From Variovorax sp. V213 (GTDB taxonomy: Bacteria; Pseudomonadota; Gammaproteobacteria; Burkholderiales; Burkholderiaceae_C), in the NCBI RefSeq assembly GCF_041154455.1, contig NZ_AP028664.1, positions 1,613,001 to 1,677,000 on the forward strand: 64,000 bases of DNA. Reading direction: 5' to 3'. The notes beneath the pieces are model-generated. The model saw only the letters and a list, made by a program, of their open reading frames with translations, made no database searches and was not told where the DNA came from. Made by a program: the position numbers and the translations under genes. Positions 18,612 to 27,702 of this stretch are shown here, in pieces. Within the stretch, counting starts at the first letter, position 1. Every line of letters begins with the position of its first letter.

Positions 18612-19391
18612 ATGGCCCGCTCGGTAACGCTGCCGCAGCCACTGCGCATCGGTTGCGCGGGCTGGAGCCTGCCGCGCGCCTCGTGGCCCGGGTTTCCTGC
18701 CGAGGGTTCGCATCTCGCGCGCTATGCGCAGCGCTTCGACGCGGTGGAAATCGACAGTTCTTTCTACAGCCCGCACCGGCGCGAAACCTATGAGCGCTGG
18801 GCCGCCAGCACGCCCGAGGGCTTTCGCTTTTCGGTCAAGCTGCCGCAATCCATCACGCACGAGAGCCGACTGGTCGAGGCGATGCCGGCCTTCGAGGCGT
18901 TCCTCGCGCAGGTTGGCGGGCTGGGCGGCAAGCTCGGCTGCCTCGTGGTGCAACTGCCGCCCAGCCTGTCTTTCGACGCCGTCGTTGCCAAGCGATTCCT
19001 GGCGGCGCTGCGCAGAAGGCACCAAGGTGCGGTGGCGCTCGAACCGCGGCATCGCAGCTGGTTCGTGCCGCAGGCGGAGGCCTTGCTCTCGCAGTTTCGC
19101 ATCGCCCGCGTGCTGGCCGACCCGGTCCTCTTCGATGAGGCTGCAGCCCCGGGCGGATGGACCGGGCTGGCGTACCTGCGCCTGCACGGTTCGCCGCGCC
19201 GCTATTGGTCGGCCTATGACGATGCACTGCTGCAGCGGCTTGCCGTGCGCTTGCGGCAGGCCCGGGACGAGGAGGGCGCTGCCTGTTGGTGCATCTTCGA
19301 CAACACGGCCAGCGGTGCGGCCGTGGGCAACGCGCTGACGCTGTCGCGCATTGCTTCAGAATCGGCGTTTCCCGCAGCGGAACATCCGTGA
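18612..19391 (+). CDS. DUF72 family protein (YecE-like)
   Basis: 259 residues. The family motifs are clear: IGCAGWSLP near the N-terminus, FDAVEIDSSFYSPH, FRFSVKLPQSITHESRL, LVVQLPPSLSFD, VALEPRHRSWF and YLRLHGSP. DUF72 proteins have a TIM-barrel-like fold and no settled biochemical role. The gene follows xerD closely, and its stop (19389-19391) overlaps a GTG that could start the next gene in the GTGA pattern, so translational coupling is possible. Confidence 0.9.
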   Translation: MARSVTLPQPLRIGCAGWSLPRASWPGFPAEGSHLARYAQRFDAVEIDSSFYSPHRRETYERWAASTPEGFRFSVKLPQSITHESRLVEAMPAFEAFLAQVGGLGGKLGCLVVQLPPSLSFDAVVAKRFLAALRRRHQGAVALEPRHRSWFVPQAEALLSQFRIARVLADPVLFDEAAAPGGWTGLAYLRLHGSPRRYWSAYDDALLQRLAVRLRQARDEEGAACWCIFDNTASGAAVGNALTLSRIASESAFPAAEHP

Positions 19392-19408
19392 ACTTCTTCA
19401 GGCTCGAC

Positions 19409-20386
19409 ATGCATTTCTCCTTCAGGCCCACGTGGCTCCTTGCCGGTGCGGCATCGCTTTGCGCGGCAGCGGCCGGTGCACAGGCTCAAGCCGTTCCCAA
19501 GACCATTCGCCTCATCGTCGCGTACCCCGCCGGAGGTGTCAGCGATGTGGTCGCGCGTGCGCTCGGCGACAAGCTCGCCACCCAGTTGGGAACCACCGTG
19601 GTGGTGGAAAACCGTGCCGGCGCCAGCGGGGCCATCGGCATGGACGCGGTCGCCAAGGCCGCGCCCGATGGCGCAACGCTCGGCTTCTCGGCCATCAGCC
19701 CGCTGGTGCTCAGCCCACACCTCGGCAAGCTGCCCTTCGATCCGCTGAAGGACGTGGCACCGGTCGCCAGCGTGATGTATTCGCCGGTGCTGCTGATTGC
19801 CACGCCGGCCAGCAAGGCGAAAGACTTCCGCGCACTGCTGGCCGATGCCAAGGCGCAGCCGGGAGCGGTGCGCTGGGCCACGTCCGGTCCCGCATCCCTC
19901 GGGCACATCGTGCTCGAACAGGTCCGTTCGGCGGCGGGCGTGGACATCACGCACGTGCCGTACAAGGGCGGCGGCCAGCAGCTCAACGATGCGCTCGGCG
20001 GGCAGTTCGAAATCCTCTCTAGCAATGCGAGCCCCACGCTCACTTCGCACATCCAGTCGGGCAAGCTGCGCCCGCTCGCGGTAGGTGCACCCGCGCGACT
20101 CGAAAGCCTGCCGCAGGTGCCCACGTTGGGCGAGCTGGGCTACAACGCGGCCAACATCAACTCGCTGTTCGGCGTCTTCGCGCCCGCGGCGACGCCACCC
20201 GCGCTGATTGCAAAGTACAACGCCGAAATCAACAAGGCGCTGGCCAGCCCCGAGCTGCGCGCCAAGCTCACCGCCACCGACAACGTGCCAACCGGCGGAA
20301 CCCCCGCAGCCTTCGCCAAGGAGATCGCCTCGGAGTTCGAGAGCAATGGACGCATCGTCAAGGCCGCGAATATCAAGGCCGATTGA
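19409..20386 (+). CDS. Bug-family substrate-binding protein (second copy)
   Basis: 325 residues from the ATG at 19409; an alternative GTG at 19388 overlaps the DUF72 stop and would add seven residues. The signal peptide ends near AAAAGAQAQA, then IRLIVAYPAGGVSDVVARAL, NRAGASGAIG and PYKGGGQQLNDALGG mark the TctC/Bug fold. As with the gene at 16632 no TctAB partner is nearby. It sits between the DUF72 and MaoC genes and is probably read through from xerD. The ligand is unknown. Confidence 0.9.
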   Translation: MHFSFRPTWLLAGAASLCAAAAGAQAQAVPKTIRLIVAYPAGGVSDVVARALGDKLATQLGTTVVVENRAGASGAIGMDAVAKAAPDGATLGFSAISPLVLSPHLGKLPFDPLKDVAPVASVMYSPVLLIATPASKAKDFRALLADAKAQPGAVRWATSGPASLGHIVLEQVRSAAGVDITHVPYKGGGQQLNDALGGQFEILSSNASPTLTSHIQSGKLRPLAVGAPARLESLPQVPTLGELGYNAANINSLFGVFAPAATPPALIAKYNAEINKALASPELRAKLTATDNVPTGGTPAAFAKEIASEFESNGRIVKAANIKAD

Positions 20387-20445
20387 CCCTGCCACCTGGC
20401 GCGCTGAAAGTTCGAGAATGCGCACAGGCACTACAAGGAACTCCC

Positions 20446-20922
20446 ATGGTGGCACTCCCTGACGACACCGGCGCGAAGCGCGCGCTGTACCTGGAAGACC
20501 TGTCGGTCGGCGATCGTTTCCAGAGCGGCGAACATGCGCTGGACGTGAAGCAGATCAAGGCCTTTGCGCTCCAGTTCGATCCGCAGCCTTTCCACATCGA
20601 CGAAAAGGCCGCGAAGACCACTTTCTTCGGCGGCCTTGCGGCAAGCGGCTGGCACACCGCGGCGCTGACGATGAAGCTGATGGTGGAAAGCGGCATTCCG
20701 CTGGCCGAGGGCATCATCGGCTCGGGCGGCGAACTGCAATGGCCCAAGCCCACGCGGCCCGGCGATGTGCTGCACGTGGTGAGCGAGGTGCTCGAGATCG
20801 TGCCCTCGCGCTCCAAGCCCGGCCGCGCGATGGTGACGATGCGATGCCGCACGCTCAACCAGCTCGGCGAGGTGGTCCAGTACTTCACGCCCAAGCTGGT
20901 GGTGCACGCCCGGCCCGCGTAG
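20446..20922 (+). CDS. MaoC-family (R)-hydratase-like protein
   Basis: 158 residues from the ATG at 20446, which has AAGGA at good distance; an in-frame start at 20383 overlaps the Bug gene and is less likely. The hot-dog hydratase motif is ALQFDPQPFHID, with D45 and H50 as the expected catalytic pair, followed by FGGLAASGWHT. Members hydrate enoyl-CoA or dehydrate 3-hydroxyacyl-CoA. A 3-hydroxyacyl-CoA role is plausible, but no beta-oxidation gene lies beside it. Confidence 0.88.
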   Translation: MVALPDDTGAKRALYLEDLSVGDRFQSGEHALDVKQIKAFALQFDPQPFHIDEKAAKTTFFGGLAASGWHTAALTMKLMVESGIPLAEGIIGSGGELQWPKPTRPGDVLHVVSEVLEIVPSRSKPGRAMVTMRCRTLNQLGEVVQYFTPKLVVHARPA

Positions 20923-20931
20923 GCCTTCCGT

Positions 20932-21744
20932 TCAGTCCTTGCTGCCGGCCGAGAGCGCGCGCAGTTCCCCGGCGCTGAAACCCGCCCGTCCGCGTGCTTC
21001 GAGGTTGAAGGGCGGCTTCAGGCGCGGGGCCTCGTAGCGCGCCACGAGTTCGGGATAGGCCGTCTCGGGATCGCGGCCCTCGCGTTCGCAGAGCCAGCGG
21101 TACCAGCGGTTGCCGATGGCCACGTGGCCCACTTCGTCGCGCAGGATGATGTCCAGGATCTCGACCGCGCGCAGCGCATCGGGCGTGTTGACACGCTTCA
21201 GCTTGGCCTGGATCAGCGGCGTGGCGTCGAGCCCGCGCGCCTCGAGGGTGCGCGGCACCAGCGCCATGCGCGCGAGCACGTCGTCCTTCGTTTTCTCGCA
21301 CATGCTCCAGAGCCCGTCGTGGCCGGGGAAGTCGCCGTAGCGCCAGCCCATGCCCTGCAGGTGCGCATGCAGCAGCGTGAAGTGCTGCGCCTCTTCATCG
21401 GCCACGCGAAGCCAGTCGCGGTAGTAGGCCTCGGGCATGCTGTCGTAGCGCCAGACCGCGTCGAGCGCCAGGTTGATGGCGTTGAACTCGATGTGGCAGA
21501 TCGAATGGATCAACGCGGCGCGGCCTTCGGGCGTGAACGGCGAGCGCTTCTGCACGGCGGTGGCGGCCACGCGCAGCGGCCGTTCGGGCCGGCCCGGCAC
21601 GCCGATGTCATCGCCCACGGCGCGCAGGGGTTCAGTTGCTATGAAATCGGTAGCTGCCGATGCAGCAGTGGCGCGTGTCGCGGCCACCTTGGCCTCAGGG
21701 TCGGTCAGTCGCAGCGCGGCCAGCGCGCTCAATCGGGGGTGCAT
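20932..21744 (-). CDS. Ferritin-like DUF455 family protein
   Basis: 270 residues from the ATG at 21742-21744; a start at 21780 would run up to the divergent carbonic anhydrase gene. The metal ligands fit a ferritin-like four-helix fold: HSICHIEFNAINLALD, ADEEAQHF and LRDEVGHVAIGNRWY hold the E and H residues. Function is unknown; the family has been compared to MiaE-like diiron enzymes. Near residues 30-36 the codons for TDFIATE form an AT-rich palindromic element (21636-21657) very like one in coaBC. It converges with the MaoC gene and is divergent from the carbonic anhydrase gene. Confidence 0.88.
   Translation of the reverse strand: MHPRLSALAALRLTDPEAKVAATRATAASAATDFIATEPLRAVGDDIGVPGRPERPLRVAATAVQKRSPFTPEGRAALIHSICHIEFNAINLALDAVWRYDSMPEAYYRDWLRVADEEAQHFTLLHAHLQGMGWRYGDFPGHDGLWSMCEKTKDDVLARMALVPRTLEARGLDATPLIQAKLKRVNTPDALRAVEILDIILRDEVGHVAIGNRWYRWLCEREGRDPETAYPELVARYEAPRLKPPFNLEARGRAGFSAGELRALSAGSKD
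21636..21657 (-). repeat. AT-rich short palindromic element inside the DUF455 gene
   Basis: The coding strand reads AGCTACCGATTTCATAGCAA, coding ATDFIAT. GCTA and TAGC are inverted. It shares GCTA, ATTT and ATAGCAAC in order and in reading frame with the element in coaBC. Confidence 0.5.
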
Positions 21745-21781
21745 CCCTACAATTCTAGTTTTTGCCCCCGGAGACTCCACG

Positions 21782-22306
21782 ATGGCCCTCTATGAACTCG
21801 ACGGCGTTGCGCCGCAACTCGGCACCGGCGCATGGGTCGCCGACAGCGCGGAAGTGATCGGCAACGTGCAGCTGGGCGACAACGCGAGCATCTGGTTCGG
21901 CGCGGTGCTGCGCGGCGACAACGAGACGATGACCATCGGACGCAACAGCAACGTGCAGGACATGTCGATGCTGCATTCGGACCCCGGCAGCCCGCTCACC
22001 ATCGGAGAGAACGTCACCATCGGCCACCAGGTGATGCTGCATGGCTGCACTATCGGCGACAACTCGCTGATCGGCATCCAGGCCGTGGTCTTGAATAACG
22101 CGAAGATCGGCCGCAATTCGATTGTCGGTGCCGGCAGCGTCGTGACGGAGGGCAAGGAGTTTCCCGACAATTCCCTGATCTTCGGCTCGCCCGCCAAGGT
22201 GATGCGCACGATCAGCGACGAAGATGCCGCCCGTTTGCGCCACGGCTCGGAGCACTACGTCAACAACGCCGTTCGCTATGCGAAGGGCCTCAAGAAGATT
22301 GCCTGA
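21782..22306 (+). CDS. Gamma carbonic anhydrase family protein (left-handed beta-helix)
   Basis: 174 residues from the ATG at 21782. Hexapeptide repeats run through the protein (ASIWFGAVLRGDNE, GRNSNVQDMSMLHSD, GENVTIGHQVMLHGC), with three histidines placed as in the trimeric gamma-class enzymes (LHSD, IGHQVMLHGC). Many members such as YrdA or PaaY bind zinc but are weak carbonic anhydrases or thioesterases. It is upstream of hslO on the same strand with a 34-base gap. Confidence 0.9.
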   Translation: MALYELDGVAPQLGTGAWVADSAEVIGNVQLGDNASIWFGAVLRGDNETMTIGRNSNVQDMSMLHSDPGSPLTIGENVTIGHQVMLHGCTIGDNSLIGIQAVVLNNAKIGRNSIVGAGSVVTEGKEFPDNSLIFGSPAKVMRTISDEDAARLRHGSEHYVNNAVRYAKGLKKIA

Positions 22307-22340
22307 CACCGCGCAGGCCCAACAGAAAGAAGAATCCGTT

Positions 22341-23348
22341 TTGAGCGAGCTGCACAAATTCCTGTTTGATGGCCTGCCGGTGCGCGGCATGATCGTGCGC
22401 CTGACAGATGCGTGGCAGGAAATCCTGGCGCGGCGCGCCTCCAACACCGCCACCGGCGCCTATGCGCCGCCCGTGGCCGAGCTGCTCGGCGAGATGACCG
22501 CCGCGGCCACGCTGATGCAGGCCAACATCAAGTTCAACGGCGCGTTGATCCTGCAGATCTTCGGCGACGGCCCGGTCAAGGTGGCCGTGGCCGAGGCCAA
22601 GCCCGACCTGAGCCTGCGCGCCACCGCCAAGGTGATCGGCGACCTGCCGGCCGATGCGCGCCTGCCCGAGATGGTCAACGAGAGCAACAAGGGCCGCTGC
22701 GCGATCACCCTCGACCCCAAGGACAAATTGCCGGGCACGACGCCTTACCAGGGCGTGGTGCCGCTCTTCGACGACGAGGGCGAGAAGCTCGGCAAGCTCA
22801 GCGACGTGCTGCAGCACTACATGCTTCAGAGCGAGCAACTCGACACCACGCTGGTGCTCGCGGCCGACGACAAGGTGGCGGCCGGCCTGCTCATCCAGCG
22901 CCTGCCGGTGAAGGGCGAGGGCAACCTCGAAGGCCAGTCCGGCACCGCCGACAAGGACCACGACCAGGCCAACCAGGACCAGATCGGCCTGAACGAGGAC
23001 TACAACCGCATCTCGATCCTCGCCTCGAGCCTGACGCGCGACGAGCTGCTCACGCTCGACATCGAGACCATTCTTCGCCGCCTGTTCTGGGAAGAAAAGT
23101 TGCTGCGTTTCGAACCCCAGGCGGGCCTGCTCGGACCGCATTTCGCGTGCACCTGCGGCCGCGACCGCGTGGCGCAGATGATCCGGGGACTCGGCGTGGA
23201 GGAGGCCGAGGAGATCCTCGCCGAGCGCGGCGACATCGAGGTGGGCTGCGACTTCTGCGGCAAGCAGTACCGCTTCGACGCGGTCGATACGGCGCAGCTC
23301 TTCAAGCCGCCGGGCGACCAGGTTCCGGGCAGCTCCGTCGTCCAGTAG
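22341..23348 (+). CDS. hslO: Redox-regulated chaperone Hsp33 (HslO)
   Basis: 335 residues from a TTG at 22341, preceded by AGAAAGAAG; the in-frame ATG at 22224 lies inside the carbonic anhydrase gene and is unlikely. The C-terminal zinc switch is complete: C270 and C272 (CTC) and C303 and C306 (CDFC). Oxidation of these cysteines releases zinc and turns the protein into a holdase. The N-terminal domain shows SELHKFLFDGLPVRGMIVRL, as in other beta-proteobacterial HslO. It converges with the secreted protein gene at 23382. Confidence 0.93.
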   Translation: MSELHKFLFDGLPVRGMIVRLTDAWQEILARRASNTATGAYAPPVAELLGEMTAAATLMQANIKFNGALILQIFGDGPVKVAVAEAKPDLSLRATAKVIGDLPADARLPEMVNESNKGRCAITLDPKDKLPGTTPYQGVVPLFDDEGEKLGKLSDVLQHYMLQSEQLDTTLVLAADDKVAAGLLIQRLPVKGEGNLEGQSGTADKDHDQANQDQIGLNEDYNRISILASSLTRDELLTLDIETILRRLFWEEKLLRFEPQAGLLGPHFACTCGRDRVAQMIRGLGVEEAEEILAERGDIEVGCDFCGKQYRFDAVDTAQLFKPPGDQVPGSSVVQ

Positions 23349-23381
23349 CAGCAGCGCCCTCCGCGCAGCCGGCAGCCTCGA

Positions 23382-24362
23382 TCAGCGCGGCACCTTGTCG
23401 TCGAAGTCGCCGAACACGATGTCGGGTGCGCTGGTGTTGTGGCGCGAAGGCAGGCTGCGTCCGAAGCGCAGGTGCGTGCCGCTCAGTGTCTTCAGCTCTG
23501 GCAGGGACAGCACCTGCTCCGCCGCATCGGGCGACTCCTGCCACCGCACCTCGCTCACGTCGGCGTTGTCGGGCGTCACGTACATCGAGCGCAGCACCGC
23601 GAAAGGCCGGGCATTCGCCGTCGGCGACGAGAGCCGCACGTCGAGCGCGGTGCGTGTGCGGCTGATCTCGGACACCTTGGCCACCGCACTGCCACCCCCG
23701 ACGAAGCGCAGGTGAATGGCCAGGGGCTTGGGCACGATGCGGATCGACGCGATGTCGACCACCGGCCGGCTGCCCTGTTCGACCGGCCCGAGCAGGAACG
23801 AAGAGCCGTACACCCCGTCGCCGAAGCGTTCTTCCGGCAGCGGCTTGATGCGCCAGTAGCCGTCGGCCGGATAGAGCACCAGCGCTTCCAGCGCCTTGCC
23901 TTCTTCCTTGCGGAAGATCTGCAGCATGTGAAAGCCACGGTCCGTGCGCGCGCCCACGCGCACCGGCACCTGCTGCGGCCGCCAGAAGCTCGGCAAGGTC
24001 ATGCCGACGATGCGCCACTGCAGGTCGTCGAGCAGCACCACGCGGCGCGGCTTGAACTTGTGCGCGGGATCGGTGGGGTGCGCACCGCCGTCGAAGTTGC
24101 AGTTCGAGAAGTCGGGTGCGGTGGTGTCGTTGCCGATGCTGTCCAGATAGGGCGGTGGCAGCGCCTCGATGCGCATGCGCCGGATGCCGGCGCCGTGCAG
24201 CACCAGCGAGACGTTGTCTTCTTCGGCGCAGGCCGTGGGCGTGGTGGCGTTCTCCACCGTGGCGGCGACGGGCGCGGCCGTGGCGGCGCCGGCTGCCATG
24301 AGCAGTGCGGCAAGCAAGAGGCCGGCGCAGCGAGCGGGATGAGAGAAACGAAGCGGGGACAT
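23382..24362 (-). CDS. Hypothetical secreted protein, downstream of NR-kinase-like gene
   Basis: 326 residues from the ATG at 24360-24362, which shares one base with the stop of the kinase-like gene (TGATG). A signal peptide MSPLRFSHPARCAGLLLAAL... leads to a likely cleavage after ATAA. No domain is recognised. The mature protein has two early cysteines (TACAEED and FSNCNF), regular beta-type patterns and no further membrane helix, so it is probably periplasmic. Its tight coupling to pnuC and the kinase-like gene suggests a shared operon, though a role in NAD salvage is only guesswork. Confidence 0.7.
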   Translation of the reverse strand: MSPLRFSHPARCAGLLLAALLMAAGAATAAPVAATVENATTPTACAEEDNVSLVLHGAGIRRMRIEALPPPYLDSIGNDTTAPDFSNCNFDGGAHPTDPAHKFKPRRVVLLDDLQWRIVGMTLPSFWRPQQVPVRVGARTDRGFHMLQIFRKEEGKALEALVLYPADGYWRIKPLPEERFGDGVYGSSFLLGPVEQGSRPVVDIASIRIVPKPLAIHLRFVGGGSAVAKVSEISRTRTALDVRLSSPTANARPFAVLRSMYVTPDNADVSEVRWQESPDAAEQVLSLPELKTLSGTHLRFGRSLPSRHNTSAPDIVFGDFDDKVPR

Positions 24363-25060
24363 CAGATCTCCGAACTGGGTATTGGCGGGTTGTCGCGGCG
24401 TCCGATCAGGTCGCTGAAGAGCCGATGTTCGCATTCCGGGTCGGAGCACTTCTCGCAAGGCCATGACCAGGTGGCCGGCTTCGAATCGAGGCGGCCTCGC
24501 GCGCGGGGCCGGCCTTCGCTGCCGGCAATGGAGTTGATGGCGTTCCACGCACTGGAGAGCCTTTCGCTGCCGGTGCCGTGCACCACCGCGAAAGAAAGCC
24601 TTGCACCCGCCAGCGCCGCGCGTACCAGCGCATCGGTGGGTTCGCGCGCATGGTCGCCATCGCGCAATGCGTCGGCAACCCATGGAATGTCGAGCGCGGT
24701 CAGCAGGGTGATGGCATAGCGCGCCTGCGCCGCCAGTGCGTCGGCATGGAGCGAGGTGTCGCCGAACAGCTGCTCGCTGTAGACCGCGGTCATGAGGGCC
24801 GTGGTATCGGCCACCACCACCCCCGAGGCGGCCGCGGCTTCGATGCGGCGGGTCTGCTCTTGGGCAATGGACCGCTGCTCGTCGGGGCGGGGCGTGCGGC
24901 CTTCGCGGTCGCACCACTCGCGCAGGTATTCGCCCACCATCGTGGTGGCAATGCCGCGCTCTTGCAGGCGCTGCGTGAGCGCGCGGGCGAGTTCGGTCTT
25001 GCCGGTGCTCTCGGCACCGAGCAGTGCAATGATGCATCCGGCCGGCAGCATGGGAGTCAT
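24362..25060 (-). CDS. P-loop kinase like the NadR C-terminal domain (predicted nicotinamide riboside kinase)
   Basis: 232 residues from the ATG at 25058-25060. Walker A is GAESTGKT (15-22), with MVGEYLREWCDREGRTP, IAQEQTRRIEAAA and VVVADTTALMTAVYSE after it, the pattern of the nicotinamide riboside kinase domain of NadR. The nucleotidyltransferase and HTH domains of full NadR are missing. The C-terminus carries a cysteine/histidine cluster (CEKCSDPECEH) that could bind zinc and is not part of the known domain. It overlaps pnuC by four bases, so uptake and phosphorylation of the riboside would be coupled. Confidence 0.8.
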   Translation of the reverse strand: MTPMLPAGCIIALLGAESTGKTELARALTQRLQERGIATTMVGEYLREWCDREGRTPRPDEQRSIAQEQTRRIEAAAASGVVVADTTALMTAVYSEQLFGDTSLHADALAAQARYAITLLTALDIPWVADALRDGDHAREPTDALVRAALAGARLSFAVVHGTGSERLSSAWNAINSIAGSEGRPRARGRLDSKPATWSWPCEKCSDPECEHRLFSDLIGRRDNPPIPSSEI

Positions 25061-25677
25061 GCGCGCGCGGCCTCGGGCATGCGCGTGCGCCATGCAAGAA
25101 AACCCGCGATGCTGAGCACCGCAAACACGGCGTAGAGGCCGACCGTGAGCCACAGGCCCTTGTGGATGAACAGGCCCACGCTCACGATGTTCACCGCCAG
25201 CCACACGAGCCAGTTCTCGATGAATTTGCGGCCGAGCAGGAACTGGCCGACGAGGCTGAGCCCGGTCGAGAATCCGTCCCACCAGGGCACGTCGGTGTCG
25301 GTAAAGCGGCGCAGGAAGAGGGCGACGGCGGGCCATGCCACTGCGCAGGCCACCAGCGAAAACGCGATGCCGCGCGGCGACAGCCGGCTGACCCGCAATG
25401 CGCTGCCGTCGGCGCGATGGCCCCGCAGCCACTGAAACCAGCCCCAGAACGCGACGATCGCGAAGAACACCTGGAGCGAGGCATCGCCATAGATGCGCGC
25501 CTGCGCAAACACGGCCACGTAGAGCAGCGAGCTGACGATCGCGAGCGGCCAGCCCCAATGGACTTCGCGCATGTTGCAGCCGACCATCGCAAGCGCCAGC
25601 ACGGCGGCCACGAGTTCGAGCCAACTGACCGGTGAGCCCCAGAGCGCGAAGGCGGGGGCCGAGAAGAACTCGGGCAT
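25057..25677 (-). CDS. pnuC: Nicotinamide riboside transporter PnuC
   Basis: 206 residues from the ATG at 25675-25677; the frame remains open upstream through the repeat at 25715-25793, but that part is not PnuC-like. Seven hydrophobic segments can be counted. RFTDTDVPWWDGFSTGLSLV, GRKFIENWLVWLAVN and GLFIHKGLW match the conserved C-terminal half of PnuC. The transporter takes up nicotinamide riboside by facilitated diffusion, and the coupled kinase traps it as NMN. No riboswitch-like element was recognised upstream; the region holds the repeat instead. Confidence 0.9.
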   Translation of the reverse strand: MPEFFSAPAFALWGSPVSWLELVAAVLALAMVGCNMREVHWGWPLAIVSSLLYVAVFAQARIYGDASLQVFFAIVAFWGWFQWLRGHRADGSALRVSRLSPRGIAFSLVACAVAWPAVALFLRRFTDTDVPWWDGFSTGLSLVGQFLLGRKFIENWLVWLAVNIVSVGLFIHKGLWLTVGLYAVFAVLSIAGFLAWRTRMPEAARA

Positions 25678-25714
25678 CAGCGCGCCAGCGGTCGGCCCCG
25701 TGCAAACGCACCGA

Positions 25715-25793
25715 GCGCCGCCGGGCCGCCCCAAGGCGTGAGCGGCCCCCTCGAGGGGCAGCGAGGACACGCAGTGCCGAGCGTGGGGGCCAT
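25715..25793. repeat. GC-rich intergenic repeat of the Comamonadaceae type
   Basis: The stretch between ftsB and pnuC contains GGGCCGCCCC, the perfect palindrome CCCCTCGAGGGG (25747-25758) and ends in GTGGGGGCC. I recognise its overall form from intergenic repeats seen in Variovorax and Acidovorax genomes; this is from memory and not a search. Only one copy is evident in this window. It could act in transcript stability or termination of either gene. Confidence 0.55.
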
Positions 25794-25795
25794 AT

Positions 25796-26074
25796 TCAGC
25801 GTGTGACCTGAACGAACACTTCGTTGGGCTTGACCATGCCCAGCTCCTGTCGCGCGCGCTCTTCGACCATCTCGAGGCCGACCTTGAGGTCGTTGACCTC
25901 GGAGGCCAGCCGCTCGTTGGCCACCGTGGCCTTGGCATTGGCCTCTTTCTGCTCCGCCAGCTTGGTCTGCAGCTGAGACACGTCGCGCACGCTGCCGCGC
26001 CCGTTCCACAGCTGCCACTGCAGGATGACCAGCAGCAGCAACAGCACGATGGGTGGAACGAGGCGCGAGCGCAT
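25796..26074 (-). CDS. ftsB: Cell division protein FtsB
   Basis: 92 residues: a short cytoplasmic start, one membrane helix (VLLLLLVILQWQLW) and a coiled coil (about 30-75) ending in EERARQELGMVKPNEVF, the hallmark of FtsB. It forms the FtsQLB complex that triggers septal peptidoglycan synthesis. It lies 17 bases after eno on the same strand, the conserved eno-ftsB order of beta- and gamma-proteobacteria. Confidence 0.93.
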   Translation of the reverse strand: MRSRLVPPIVLLLLLVILQWQLWNGRGSVRDVSQLQTKLAEQKEANAKATVANERLASEVNDLKVGLEMVEERARQELGMVKPNEVFVQVTR

Positions 26075-26091
26075 GCCGCCGGCTTCGGGCG

Positions 26092-27375
<1,284 letters not shown>

Positions 27376-27411
27376 GCGTTTCTCTTTCTTTTCAGTCTCG
27401 AATTCGGATAA

Positions 27412-27702
27412 TCAAATGCCTTCGACCGCGACCATGCGCATGACGGCGGCACCGGCACGCGCTTCGCGCGCCTTCAGGTATTCGGGTGTTTCGTGGAAGG
27501 CCTTGGCCTTCTCGAAGCTGGGGAACTTCAGGATGACGATGCGCGAAGGCGACCAGTCGCCCTCGAGCACTTCGACCTGGCCGCCGCGCACGCACACTTC
27601 GGCGCCGTGCGCCTGCATGGCGGCACTGGACCACTTCTTGTATTCCTCGTACTGCGCCGGGTTGGTGACCTCGACGTGGGCGATGACATAACCACTGCTC
27701 AT
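27412..27702 (-). CDS. DUF1330 domain protein
   Basis: 96 residues from the ATG at 27700-27702, which overlaps the kdsA stop by four bases. MSSGYVIAHVEVTNPAQYEEYKKW, VRGGQVEVLEGDW and RIVILKFPSFEKAKAF are typical of DUF1330, a dimeric ferredoxin-like fold related to antibiotic biosynthesis monooxygenases but without known activity. It lies between kdsA and eno in the operon. Its presence there is conserved in related bacteria as far as I recall. Confidence 0.88.
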   Translation of the reverse strand: MSSGYVIAHVEVTNPAQYEEYKKWSSAAMQAHGAEVCVRGGQVEVLEGDWSPSRIVILKFPSFEKAKAFHETPEYLKAREARAGAAVMRMVAVEGI

